Assembly (NCBI GenBank): GCA_023213395.1
Contig: CM041465.1
Location: forward strand, 136,593,741-136,657,740
Origin: Cycas panzhihuaensis
Taxonomy: Eukaryota; Cycadophyta
Length of the DNA stretch: 64,000 bases
Direction: 5' to 3'
Both the position numbers and the translations under genes were made by a program. This document shows positions 45,300 to 57,700 of the stretch, one piece after another. Each line of letters starts with the position of its first letter. Within the stretch, counting starts at the first letter, position 1. Below the pieces are notes generated by a model. It had not been told where the DNA came from. It saw only the letters and a list, made by a program, of their open reading frames with translations, and did not search any database.

Positions 45300-46077
45300 A
45301 AGTGAGCTCCCATACTTATACATAATTATGCATTAGGTACAATATGACTTTGTCTCTATTATGGTATTAATCCTTGTATAAAATATTTCATCATCAACAT
45401 AGGATTAATTGTTATTAATGGTTGTATCTTGTTCATTATCACTCTCTTTTTCCCATTAAAATCATTCATAAATTCTCTAGGATATTATTTTATCTCTTCT
45501 AAGACTTGAAATATCACCATTAGATCTCTTAACTTTTGGAAGTGATCCAAAAATTGGTCCTACAATTAGTCCTAAGATAAATTTTTTGCTACTATATATT
45601 GGAACCAAACAATTGTTGCTTCTCATAATGTGAAAAAATATGGGCTTTAATATTGTCAGGATTCATAATTCTTTTAATCTATAACATGTTTTTAAATAAT
45701 ATGAAATGGTCTTCTTGATCTATAGATCCATCTAATTATAGACTTGAAAAGGTAGAATCATTCTACATAATAATGTAAGGCCTTATGGGTCTTATTTTAC
45801 TTCCTTGGCCCATTCCACCTAGTAGTGGTTGACTACCACTTCCACCTATATTAATGAATAATGACTGATTTGACGATGAATTCCCTCCTCCACCACCTAG
45901 ATTCCCTCTTGGTGATGAATTGCCACCATCTCTATTTATACTCCTAACTGGACTTACCATTGCTGATTTGAATAGAGAATTTAATATATGGATCAAGGGA
46001 GTTCTAACTTTGAGCCAATGGTACCCTAAATTCATTATACTATATAATTCCAATTCAATTAAATTTCCTTTATTCAC
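45300..46077 (-). pseudogene. G2 N-terminal gag-like region with Gly-rich linker
   Basis: An open frame of 104 codons (46,077-45,763) contains a GNLGGGGGNSSS run and GGMGQGSKIRP. The frame goes on past a stop into DGSIDQEDHFILFKNML and HIFSHYEKQQLF, a gag-like arrangement. Assigned mainly by position behind the 5' LTR. Confidence 0.45.
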
Positions 46078-46550
46078 TTATGATGTTTCTTCTATAGGTT
46101 TCTCTTTGGTTGTGATATATTGTAATTTTGTACTTTCTACCAAATATTCCTCAACTATCTCTTTTTATGATGTTTTTTCTTCAATAAGATCCTCTTCTAA
46201 TGCATACCTCTAGTCACATTCAATCTGTATCATATGTTCTTTGATAGGTTCTCCACTTGTCTCAACATTCATCTTATCTTTCTTTAATTTACCTTCTATA
46301 CTTAACTTTTTCCTCTCTATCAAGTTAAAATATGGTCACCTCTTTACTTACTTTCTAAACATGAGTACAAATCTAGGCTTATATACTCTTGCTTGGAGTT
46401 TATCTTTCTCCCAATGCTCTTTGTGTTCATGGTGTGATTCTACTTCGACCTTGTGTGACATGAAAGAGGTCCTAATTTCTTACTTAGCCCTACCCATTCT
46501 ATCTTTTTTATTTATGCTTTGCCTCGAATTCAAGTAAGTAATGGAATCAA

Positions 46551-47243
46551 TATATGCCTTACTTTACCTATACTCAAAGATCATAACAGTAACTAGACAA
46601 AATAAGCACAAGTAATACTAGAATTAATGTAAAACCTGATATCATTAGAAATAAGGAACTACATCTAGTCCTCTCACAACTAAACACAAACTTGAATAAT
46701 ACACAAGAATTATAGTCATGGCACCATGCCTACTATAGCAAGAAGAATTAAGCACATACACACTCACTCATATTCTATTTCCTAAATCGGTTCCTTTTTT
46801 ATATAATAGAAAATGAGTAGTATAATGACTATTCATTATATATGGAATAGTATGATAGTTTTATATAAAATAACTTTAATTATGGATAAAATAGTTAGTT
46901 CTGTTAACTTGTGTCGAATTGTGAACTGGTTGTGATTGCAGCATCAATTATGAATTCGTCGTAATTATTGCTCTAACTGTGACCTGGTCAAAATTGTTAT
47001 TCCAACTATGACATGGTCATAACTACTACTCTAATTATGACCTAGTTGTGACTGTGATCTCAATCATGACCTAATCATAATTGTTATTTCAATTATGACC
47101 TAATAGTAACTGCAATATGGTCACAACTGTAACATTAATTACAACTCAGTTATTGGCTATAGTAACAACTATAACCCGGTTACAATCATAATTACGACTC
47201 AATCAAACCCAAAAATATATATGTACAACTTTACTCGTACACA
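46551..47243 (-). repeat. 5' LTR of G2 with internal tandem repeats
   Basis: About 693 bp, aligned over its length with 38,067-38,687. The terminal TG (plus-strand left end) has become TA. The internal array of about 26-base units (ATTATGACCTAGTTGTGACT and relatives) runs from about 46,910 to 47,200 and is longer than in the other LTR. Confidence 0.85.
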
Positions 47244-47248
47244 GAGCT

Positions 47249-49676
47249 ATAACAAAAGTTTCTATCAAGGAGGCCATGTGGCTAATACCCAAGCTAATAC
47301 CCCAAACCTATTCTATGTTGCTCTTTCTTCTAATTATTCAAACCACTCTTAATTGATAGATTCTAGTGCTACTTATCATATGGCAGGCACTGAAGAACTT
47401 TTAAAATACATTACACCCAATCAGGCATAGACAATAATGTTTGGTGATGATATTGCATATGATGTGGCTAATATTAGGAGACCTCCTATAACCTTGAGTG
47501 ATTCAAACATAGGTCACTATATCAACAATGCCATATATAAACTTGGTATGAAATAAAACCTTCTTTCTATCATCCAAATTGATAAGTAAAATGTGAATGT
47601 ACTCTTCAACTGGGGAACTTAGACTATTTTAAATCATATAACTAGACAAGTAGTGACTATAGGATATGATGGCAATAATCTATATAAGCTTGATGGTATT
47701 CCACTTTTCTTTGCATACAATTAGAATCTAAGTGCCACTGTGCATCTTACTCTAATAGATAAATGAAAGTAAATTATTATAGAAGACCCACCTATTGCAT
47801 ACAATCTGAATCTTCTCACATGCAAGTTGAATCTTCACATACTAAAGAGAAACCTACTCAAAAGTGTACTAAGAATCAATTATAGAATCAATGCCTTAGT
47901 CATCTAAATATATAGAGTCTCAACCTCATATTTAGACTTTAGATGGTACATGGGCTGCCCAAGATCAAACAACATAAAAGTTTCTATGAAGCTTGTATTA
48001 TTAAAAAATAACATAGAGGATCATTTAATTCAAAGAAAGTTTGGTGATCAATTAAATCATTAGGCTTAGTTTACTTAGATATTTGTAGACCTATGTCTAA
48101 GCCTTCTCTAAATGGTAGTTTATATTTCATCACATTCATTGATGATTATTCTTAGAAAGTTTGGGTTTACTTTCTAAAGAACAAATTTGAAGCCTTTGAG
48201 AAATTCAAGGAATTTAAAGTCGAAGCTAAAAATGAAACTAACACTATAATTAAGATGCTTTATACTGATAATAGAGGTGAATACACATCAAATCAATTCA
48301 CTAATTTTTGTAAAGAACATGGTATCAAATATCAGTTCTCTACTCCTGGTACTCCTTAATAGAATGGTGTTGCTTAGTGAATGAATCAAACATTAATGAA
48401 TAAGGCAAAAGTAATGGTTAATGTTGTAAACCTTGCTAACTTATTTTGGGTTAAATCTATTGTTATAATAGCTTACCTCATAAATAAGAGCTTAACTTTA
48501 GCTGTCAAAAATATAACATTCGAGAAGGCTTGGTTATAAAAGAAGCCTATAGTCTCATACCTTAGAACTTTTGAATATATAACTTACATGCACATTACAA
48601 AAGAAAAGTGAAGGAAACTTGATAAGCAAAGCTTGAAGTGCATCCTCATAGGCTATGTACCTGGTTACAAATCTTATAAGGTATATGATCCTATTGGACA
48701 ATAGACATATTCATCAAGGGATGTTATCTTTGCAGAAGATAATCAAGACTTGGATCCCTCTCAGATATAGTTTTCGATAGATGATGATAATGGTACTTTA
48801 GAAGTTTCTCTTACACTAATTATGAATCCTTGTGCTCCTTTTGTATATTCTAAGTTTATCATTTACTCCTCCAAAATCTCCATTTGCTTCTACATCAATA
48901 TCTACATTATCACCATTGTCTCTAAAAGATGTACGAGTCAAAGTCACTAAGCAACTTCCTAAGTGGTACTTTAAAGTTATGGTAGATGTACCTTCAGCTC
49001 CTATAGTTCTAAAAAGGTAATATAAATATAGGTATACTTCTAACTATGCTCTAATGGCATAAGTTCTTACTACTCTTGAGTCTTTCACCTTTGAGGAGGT
49101 AGTCAAAGATCAAATATAGTAAGTTGTTATGGATGAAGAAATGAATTCCATCCTAAAAATTAATACTTAAGAGTTTATTAAATTGCCTTTAGGAAAATAG
49201 CTAATTGATTATCATTAACTTTATAAAATAAAGTATCATATAGAAAATTTCATTTAAAGATATAAAGCATGTCTTATTGCAAAAGATTTTTAACAATAAG
49301 AAGGTCTTGACTATGATGAGACCTTTGCACTTATTCCTAACATGACAATTATTTATTTGGTTTTGTCACTAATAGCTCAATTTAAATGGCATATTTATCA
49401 TATGGATATCAATAGTGTTTTTCTTAATGGAGACCTCTCTGAAGAAGTTTACTTGAGATAACCTTCCAGTTATATTATTCCATGGATTCAAGTAAATACC
49501 TCATTCCTGGTATACAAAGATTGATGCTCATTTTCTCAAGCATGGATTAAACCGTTCATCCTCTAATCTCATTTTATATATTAAGATCCACAATAATATG
49601 ATTACCATTGTATTCTCTATGTTGATGATTTGTCAATCACTAAAAATGATAATGAAGGGATTTCTTATCTCCAATA
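47249..49676 (+). pseudogene. Copia A protease, integrase and reverse transcriptase relic
   Basis: Protease: WLIDSSATYHMAGTEELL-like segment near 47,355 (DSS in place of DSG). Integrase near 48,055-48,380: YFITFIDDYS, KVWVYFLKNKFEAFEKFKEF, MLYTDNRGEYTSNQF and HGIKYQFSTPGTP, so the central Asp pair region is retained. RT from about 48,980: RVKVTKQLPKWYF, DEEMNSI, GLDYDETFALIPNM, WHIYHMDINSVFLNGDLSEE and an intact YVDD box at 49,618-49,629. Several frame changes and stops. RT breaks off at the copia B insertion and resumes at 63,608. Confidence 0.85.
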
Positions 49677-49989
49677 TGAAAGAGGTTAATGTATCAAGGT
49701 CATTTGTGTAAATTAATTAAGTGACCTTAGGGTACATTGTTAGCATTAGTCTCTTAATAAAATGTGCTTTATATGTATTTAGTTTTAATTTTGTGTTCAT
49801 ATCATTAGGCGAGAAAATCCTAACCTTAATGCTCACCCTCAATAATAAAAGACGAAATTTCAAGGAGGGGGTCATTATTCATCCTCACCTCCAAGCTTTT
49901 CTCTCATATCTTGTTTTCATATCTTTTTCATTCTCCATTACTATTATGTACATGTGAGTGATTTATTCCCTAGATCCATCCTTCCTTCA
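49677..49989 (+). repeat. 5' LTR of copia B
   Basis: 313 bp, begins TGAAAGAGGTTAAT and ends CTTCCTTCA. Same length as the 3' LTR, with no indel needed in the alignment. Confidence 0.93.
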
Positions 49990-49991
49990 TG

Positions 49992-50003
49992 TGGTATTAG
50001 AGC
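49992..50003 (+). other. Primer-binding site of copia B
   Basis: TGGTATTAGAGC, two bases after the 5' LTR; one C-to-T difference from the initiator tRNA-Met primer site. Confidence 0.88.
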
Positions 50004-51920
50004 TAGAAGATGATCTATTCACTCCATTCTACTTGCATGGAGTCATTTTGCCTCTTCTTCACTTAAAATATGAAGTATTGACTGTCTACTTATTATTTTC
50101 AAAAATTTAAGAGTTTTTTTATCATACAAAGCTCGTATTTTATTTATAACATATTTTAATATCCTCTATTTATTTGCAGGTGCATTGAAGATTAAAGTTA
50201 TTAACCAGAAGAAGGTTTCCTAGTTTTAGGCTCTTAGAAAAAAATTTAGTTTTTTATCAATATTTACAGCTAATTTTAAATTTTATTAAGGGAGACTCTA
50301 TTGATTTTTTATCATAAATCAATTATCAATTATAAAATCTATATTATAAAGTTGTAGGAAAAAATTTTAACTGCTTGCAGGTGGCAGAAATAAACCTAAA
50401 CCATTCAAAAAAATATTGTTTAGCCCTATGAGAGGTAAAAATTAAAAGTTATCCATTTTGGCTAAAAATTTGTAAGGAGAGATGCCTAAGCAATATAAAT
50501 ATTTTTATCTTCTACACTATCTCCAAATTCCACCTCAATCAGTCTTAAAAAGTAGAAGTTCAGCTAGTCTTAATTTAACTGCTTTTTTGAGAAATTTTCT
50601 TAAAATTTTTAATACATATCAAAATTTCTTAAGGTATTTAGTATATCTAGCGTCAAGGAATCTAACAAATCAAGTTTTATTAGATTTGATGCACTAGAGA
50701 GAGAGATTTTTTTAAATTTTAGATTTCTACCAAGGAAAGTCTCATAGGAGTTTCAACAAGTTTTAGACTGTTTATATTCATTTTCAGAAGTTTCGCCACA
50801 AGACTTCTTAACTCACCATAGCAAGATCTATCATCTAGAAGAGTGAAGTTTTGACCTAAAATGTTTTGATCATTTCGTATAGTTGTATGGCCATATAGAA
50901 GTTTTTAACAGAAGATTTAGATTCCTCTCGCTTTTCCTAATACTTTCTCTCTTGGTCAAAATTTAAGTTTAAAAGTAAAATTTTAAGTTTTTTTTCTTTT
51001 TCCTTTTTTAATTTAAAAAAATAATTTTTTAAATAGTAAAAGTTTAAAAAATAATAATAAACTTATTATAATAATAAAACACCTAAATCATAGCAAAATC
51101 TAGTGTTTATATTTAACATCTTTATATATCTATTCATATACATATATAGTAATAGATAAAAGCATAAAAGTAAGTATTAACATATTAGTAATTTATTTCA
51201 GTAACATAAACACAAATATATTTGTATATTCCCTAAAATGAACCCATTACGCTCGATTTATACCATTAATTCTTGACTTTTGTGCACACTTACCTTGGTT
51301 GAAATAAATCATGGGCGGCCGAAGTCTTGATACTGAGGGAGGTGTGAGTTTTTGGTCTTAATCAGAATACTGGTAGAGTGATAAGTTAGCCATACCTACG
51401 AGCTTCCTTTAGGGATTATCCTGATAACTAGCCAGGACAACTAAAACCTTAATATACGATTAAAATCAACCCAGTCCAATATCTGTCATAACCGTGGGAT
51501 ACGTACTACCATTTGACTCTTCGGATGAGGTATATAGTTACTCATTGATGAACTAGGTAAGGACTAGAAGTACTTAGGCTCCACTGTGACTTGGATTTCA
51601 TCATCAAGAATAGGTGTGGGTATCGCGGGTGAAGGCCCTAATCGTATACTAAAAGCCTTAGGCATCAAAACCTCACCTACATTTAGATATAAGTTAAAGG
51701 TTAGTAGAATGACACATCACCACTCTTTACCAGCTCTACATTAGGCCTCATTCTTGTATCATTGCTTATACTAATTCTTCATAGTTATTGAAAAATACTT
51801 AATCATTACTTGCATCTTCATCATAGCATTCATTTCTACATCTCTACTGTGCTAGGTGTACTAGCCACACGTGTTAGTGGCACATACTTCTATCATCTCT
51901 TCTACTTCTTTATCATCACT
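50004..51920 (+). other. Long non-coding leader of copia B
   Basis: About 1.9 kb separate the primer site from the gag ATG. The first part (to about 51,240) is T/A-rich. From about 51,260 to 51,720 the base composition changes: it is more balanced and keeps CpG sites (GGGCGGCCGAAG, TATCGCGGGTG). No coding frame was recognised there. Just before gag, ACACGTGT lies in a short imperfect hairpin near 51,860. Confidence 0.6.
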
Positions 51921-52797
51921 ATGTCATCTCAATTCAAGCAAAATGTCAACTACATATTAAAAGGAAAAGAAAATTTAGATTTATAGTACACTAAAGTTAA
52001 AAATATTACAAAGCATGAAGGCCTTTAGAGAGCCTACTTGCAGCCTACATCCATCATACTTGTAATAGCTACAACACCTACTTCTAGTAGAATCACTCTA
52101 ACAACTCCTAAAGATGCTACAGCTAAACTACAATGGGAGATAGATGATGAAAAGATTCATACGGGAATTATGTTGATTATTTATCACTCCTTGTACAACT
52201 TGATTAATGAAGAGCAACATAATACAGCTTAGAAGGTCCTTGAAGTTCTCAAGAAGAACTTTGATACCATGTCGGACTTAGAATTTGTTCATCTTATTCT
52301 AAAAATAAACAAATTAAAAATATAGAAGGCATAAGCTCATGAGATAATAAATCTCCTTTGACCAATAAAATAGGTAATTAACAAAGATTTTAAGACCCAA
52401 TACATCACTTGAGCATTTTTTATACAGTCATATCTATATGTCCCTGATTATAAAAACTTACTTAAAAGTCTTCAATCTAGTGGAATATTAAAGACACTCA
52501 ACTTTGAAGTACTTACCAAGAAGTTCATAAAAGTTGACAAAACCTTTGATACCAACTTTGTAACCTCTGACTCTCTTCTAGATGAATCCTTTGAGGTGGA
52601 AGAAGAAACTTGCTACATAAAAACTCAAGGTCTCTCTCATGGCAGAGGAAATAACTAAGCAAGAGGAAGAGGAATAAATATAGAGAATCATCCATAAGGT
52701 TAACTAAACCCTCAGTCATAGCCTTGACAGTCTCAAGGCCAAGGGCCACCTTAATAAAAACCAAGACATTCAAGCTAAGCTAATACCTCTTCAGGGA
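51921..52797 (+). pseudogene. Copia B gag relic, N-terminal part
   Basis: ATG at 51,921 opens MSSQFKQNVNYILKGKENLD, the copia gag start. It continues in frame through TAKLQWEIDDEKIHTGIML, KVLEVLKKNFDTMSDLEFVH and a Gly/Arg-rich RGRGI/SQGQGPP tail. Six or more stops are present. The LINE-1 insertion point at 52,797 lies in the tail before the zinc knuckle, which resumes at 59,139 as CDQYNHKGYFTKDY, a CCHC motif with three ligands lost. Confidence 0.8.
52782..52797. repeat. Target-site duplication of LINE-1, left copy
   Basis: AATACCTCTTCAGGGA, repeated exactly at 59,123-59,138 after the poly(A) tail. A perfect 16-bp duplication of copia B sequence; deleting LINE-1 and one copy restores the copia gag frame. 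Confidence 0.97.
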
Positions 52798-53369
52798 AAA
52801 TGAATCAACTAATGAGCCTTTTTGGGAGCGATTTTCTGCGGACGAGCGAACCTGTGCGAAGACTGTTACAACCCTTAGGGTTTCGGAGTGGCGGCGGCGG
52901 GTGGTCCAGGGCGTTTCGAGGCGCAATGGCATCCTCTGGAAGGTCAGGTAGGGGGAGCTAGGGCCCGGCGCATGTGCCATGCTACCTACACAGAAGTTTT
53001 GGGATAAGTGGTGACCCTGTTAAGGGACGACCGGAGCGGCAGTCCTTGGCGTAAAAGCCTGAGCTCTTTTTGGCCTCTGTGCTGGCTCGATTCATTCTGA
53101 ATGCTTGTGATCTTTTTGGAGACAGAAGGAAGTCGACCTGGGTTTGGAGTTGTTTGCAGCCTGAAGATAGTTCTATTCACGGGGAAGGCCGAGCGGTTAT
53201 GGTGCCAGGAGTTATGTAAGGAAGGCGGCGCTTCAGTGGAGCTCCCAGCCATCAGAGTCTTGTGTGGCTCAGAGGTATGGAACGTAGAGGTTGTCATTGA
53301 GCATTTTTCAGCTATGGTATGCATACGCTCTGTCGGTTGGATTTTTGATGCTTCTTTTGAATTGAAACC
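52798..53369 (+). promoter_or_regulatory. LINE-1 5' UTR, presumed internal promoter
   Basis: GC-rich leader (GGCGGCGGCGGG near 52,893) starting at the 5' junction. Full-length LINEs carry an internal Pol II promoter here; no TATA box is evident. The open minus-strand frame over this segment is a composition effect. Confidence 0.55.
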
Positions 53370-54778
53370 ATGATAATGGATCAAATCCTTCAACACCAGA
53401 CCCAGACCTTTATCCCGTCTCCCAGGAAATCCTATCGAGATGTGTTGCAATCAAATGAACAGGAGACTTTTGACCTAACCCCTGAGGTAATTGATAACAA
53501 AGTCAGACTGAAAATACCCCCAACTCTTGCTGAGAGAACTGAGAAACTCTGGGAGAACTGCTTGGTTGGCGTGTTCCTGCCTAGGCCGCCTCGAACCCAT
53601 CGTGTCGGACGAGATCCAAATGAAAAATGACCGGAAGTGTGGAAGTTATAGCCATGCCCAAGGGCTATGTGCTATTCAAGTTCTCCTCCTATGAAGACAT
53701 GTCCAGTATTCTGCTTAGGGCACCTTGGATGTTTGGCAGGAAAGCCCTGTCACTGGAGAAATGGCACAGGGACTTTGATCCCTCCTCTCCAAAAATTAAA
53801 CAAGCCCCCTTATGGATCCAGCTTCCAGGTCTTCCATTGCATCATTGGAACCTAGAAGTTTTCAGGGGTATAGCTAAGGCGGTGGGTCCCCTTCTAGCTG
53901 TTGATTCCGCGACAAAGAACAAGAGCAGGCTCATCAACGCCAGGATCTGTGCTCTAACACGGCTCGACAAACCCCTCTTGGATGATATCTGGCTAGAGCT
54001 ACCAGAAGGGACTTGGGTGCAGCCGTTGATTTATGAAATGGATCACATAAGGTGCTCCACCTGCAAAATATTGGGCCACTTGCCCCAAAAATGCCCAGGC
54101 ATTCAACCTCCTACGGTGGAGACCGATAAGGCCTCCCCAGAACCAAATGCCCAGGAGAAGAAGGAAGAAATTTAGGAGGTGACTCCAGAATGTGAAGGTC
54201 ACACAGAGTCAGGTGCGACCCTTATAGGGGATTTGGATTTTGACCCTAATGAAGAGGATACGCTCCTTGAGGAAGGAGAGCTAGCGGTGCAGACTTTTGC
54301 GGCTTTGAGCAGCCAGGTTGGCGAGGTATGCTTAGGGGCTTCTTTCCCTGCTAGGATCACTCCAAAGACTCAAACCACCCTTCTTGAATTATTCCAAGTG
54401 AGCGATAAGAAAGATGAGGGAAGGTTAGGCCTGCCCTATGCTGTGGTGGTTGCTGTTATTCCTAGCGAACCGTTGCCCCAGGGGCAGTGGGTAAAGGAGT
54501 CAGCACCCTTAGGGGAGGTTTTAGGGGAGCCAGATTCAGCATCAACTCCTCAACCGGCTTTGAAAAAGCTCCCGGATGTGGGTGCTGAAAGGAAAGTTGG
54601 GAGGCCGCCACTAAAGCTCCTAAGGGAGAAAGAAACGGCTACCCAAGTAGATCAAGGTAGCCAGAAAACCTTAAAGGAGACGTTTTTGGAAGGGCCTACC
54701 CTTAGATCCAGCACTGCGGGCAAGGAGTCTCCCAAAGGAGAGCCTGTGGAAGTATGGAAGCAAAGGAAAAAGAGATGA
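53370..54778 (+). pseudogene. LINE-1 ORF1, RNA-binding protein, broken
   Basis: Starts MIMDQILQHQTQTFIPSPRK and runs about 470 codons. An N-terminal DUF4283-type fold (VEVIAMPKGYVLFKFSSYED, APWMFGRKALSLEKWHRDFD, LWIQLPGLPLHHWN) binds element RNA in relatives. A CCHC knuckle CSTCKILGHLPQKC is at 54,053-54,094. The C-terminal third is Pro/Glu/Lys-rich and disordered-looking. Two defects: a frameshift between about 53,600 and 53,627, shown by continuity with LINE-2, and one in-frame TAG at 54,173-54,175. The stop TGA at 54,776-54,778 overlaps the ATG of ORF2. Confidence 0.9.
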
Positions 54779-57700
54779 AACTTTTATGTTGGAATATTAG
54801 GGGTCTTAATGCCCCCTCGAAGTAGAGAATATTAAAGGATATGCGCAATAAATATCTTCCGGACTTAATATTCTTGCAGGAAACCAAAATAAACAAGGAG
54901 AATGGCCAAAGGGCCATAAACAAAATCTGGAAATCGGCTGAAAGTATTGAGATCGACTATGCTCAAGGAGTGGGGGGCCTAATGGTTCTATGGGACCCAT
55001 CGACATGGTTGGGAGAACTTGTTCTAGCGAAGGGATCTTTTATTTCGATCCGGTTAACCAACAGAAGCAACAATCTTTCGTGGATAGCAACAAATGTTTA
55101 TGCTCCAAATAACCAAGAGGCTAGGAAGAAGCTCTGGGATAGGATACTGGAGGTCCACAGGGACTACCAACAATCTTGGTTGTTGGCGGGAGATTTTAAT
55201 TCGGCCCTGTCCCCGGGCGATAAGAGAGGAGGCTCTGGTGGATGGACTAACAGCATGGGCGAATTCAGTGCCTTCCTTCAACAGGGGGCCTGGAGGATAT
55301 TAAGCTCAGGGGGGCTTCGTTTACCTGGTCAAATAAGAGGCTGGGGAATCACCTTATCCAAATTAAGTTGGACAGGGTGTTGGTTAATTATGAGGGGTTG
55401 AGGAACTTTAGTGATCTCACTCTTGAGGCATTACCAAGAATGAGCTCGGATCACTCCCCTCTCCTGCTGCAATTTGCGGCTCCTGGAAACTACATGGGCT
55501 CTCCCTTCAGGTTCGAGCTTATGTGGATGCGGCACCTCGATCTTCGGACCAGGATCGAGGAATGGTGGCAGATTCAGATTAAAGGTCATGCTATGTATAG
55601 ATTTTCGAAAAAGCTCGACTGGATCAAGAGACAAATTAAGGTATGGAATAAGGAGGTATTCCAAAATATCAATAAGCAGAAAGATAAAATCACAAATGAC
55701 CTGAAGACCATAGAGGATAGGATTGAAAGCACAGGCAGATCTCCAGAGATAGATAAGACCGAAAAGGAGCTGGTCGAGAAGTTAGATGAGTTTCTCATTA
55801 GAGAAGAAATTCTCTAGAGGCAGAAATCCAGGGCTCTACGGGTGAGGGGGATAGGAACACAAAATTCTTCCATATGACCACAGTGAAGCATAGAGCAAAC
55901 AATAAAATTTCCTACCTCCAAAAGGAAGATGGTACAGTCATTAGCTCTATGGAGGATATGAAGGATCTGGCCAGTGCTTACTTCAAGGATCTTTTTTCGG
56001 ACCCCCAGGAAAGGGACACGAACAGCAGGAAAGATTTCCTAAACAATATTCCCAGATTGGTGAATGAAACTCAAAATGCTCACCGACCCTTGTTTCACCA
56101 TCGAAGAGGTCAGGGCAGCCCTCTTCAGCATGAGAAAGGACAAAGCTCCTAGGCCGGATGGTTTCCCTCCAGGCTTCTTCCAAGAATATTGGGATATTAT
56201 AAAAGAAGACCTTATGATGGCCTTGCAGGAATTCTACACAAACAAAAAGATGTTGCAGGAATGGCAGGCTACATTCCTTGTCCTAATCCCAAAGAAAGAT
56301 GGAGCGAAAAGGATGGAAGAGTTCTACCCTATCAGCCTATGCAATGTCAAATATAAGATATTAACCAAGGTCCTAGTTAACAGGCTAAAGAATATTATGC
56401 CAAATATTATCTCTCATAACCAGGATGGATTCCTTTGTGGAAGGCAGATATATGATGGATATATTGTTGTCCATGAAACCATACACTCGTCTGCCGAAAG
56501 GAAGGAGCCAGTGATGCTTATCAAGATCGATCTCATGAAAGCCTTCGATAGGGTCTCCTGGGATTGCTTGTTGGACTGTTTGGAGGCCTTTGGCTTCGGG
56601 GAGCTATGGCGAACTTGGATCAATTTGTGCATTGGAAAGCCGCAATTCTCTGTCATTATCAACGGGTTGTCATCTAGATTCTTCCTCGGTTTCCAGGGTT
56701 TGAGGCTAGGCGACCCCTTGTCCCCCTTTTTATTCATTACGATGGCTGAGATGCTGGGCAGAACTCTAGAGTCTGCCAGGAGGCTGGGCTCTCTTATTGG
56801 TATAAAAGCAACGTCAGGGATGGACAATGTGGTTCACCATCAATTCGTTGATGACAACATCCTCCTGGGGAAGGCAACTGTTAGAGAGGCTTCCAGATTT
56901 AAAGACATTCTGGGGCAATTTGAGAAGGCCTCAAACCAGAAGATTAGTCTCAAGAAGAGTAGCGTCTTTTTCCTTAATACCCCAAGTCATATCCAAGGCA
57001 GGATCAGCAGAACCTTAGGCATGGATATAAAAAAGCTTCCCACAATTTACTTGGGATTGCCCCTATTTGTTGGCAAGATGTCCAAAGATATGTGGAACCC
57101 TCTCTTAGATAGAATTCAAAGGAAGCTTACGGGATGGAAAGGTGCCCTGCTGAGTTCAGCTGGTAAGCTTCAGCTAGTCGCCTCTACACTTCAGAGTATT
57201 CCTGTATTTTGGATGTCCATCTTTAGGGTCGCGCCGGGCATATCAGATACTATCGAATCTATCCAGAAAAGATTCCTCTGGTCTGGAACAGAATGCAGAG
57301 ACAGGATTCACTTGGTGAGCTAGAGCAAAGTTTGCTCTCTGAAATGGGCCAGTGGCCTAAACTTGCGAAGGATCTCATTATTCAATGCTGCCCTTGAGGC
57401 TAAGCTCGGTTGGAGATTGTTCAAAGGAGGAGAGAGACCTTGGGAGAAGATTCTCTCTAAGAAATATATTCAGGGGGGCTCGTTGTTGGACTACAGTGTC
57501 TCGTTGGCTGGCTCTGCAGTCTGGAGAAGCATCCTCAAAGCTTGGGCCGCCATAAAGGATGGGCTAAAATGGAGATTGGGCGATGGAAATTTTATAAGAT
57601 TCTAGGATGATGTGTGGTGTTGCGACAAGGCCCTGAAGGGGTTCCCAGATTTGGAGCCTCTAATGGCTCCTTGTGTTAGGCTTTTCGGTAAGTTGATCAA

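Larger units (their letters stand above)
38067..47243 (-). mobile_element. Ty3/gypsy element of Tat/Athila type (G2), nested in copia A
   Basis: Direct repeats at 38,067-38,687 and 46,551-47,243 are its LTRs. Between them the minus strand carries, in order, a Gly-rich gag-like region, protease, a second gag-like block, RT-RNase H, integrase and an extra 3' frame. The flanks are GGACT (38,062-38,066) and GAGCT (47,244-47,248), an imperfect 5-bp duplication. Its position is proven by the frame of copia A rejoining when G2 is removed. A PPT-like GGGAGAGA lies next to the left LTR. The primer site next to the right LTR is not recognisable. Heavily decayed. Confidence 0.85.

Noticed and set aside
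45763-46077. Gly-rich 104-codon frame as a possible host RNA-binding protein
   Set aside because: It sits directly behind the G2 5' LTR on the element's coding strand, so a gag-leader origin is simpler.
52780-53450. Minus-strand open frames of 66 and 154 codons over the LINE-1 5' end
   Set aside because: They lie opposite the GC-rich 5' UTR and start of ORF1, have no motif, and are explained by GC-rich composition lowering stop frequency.
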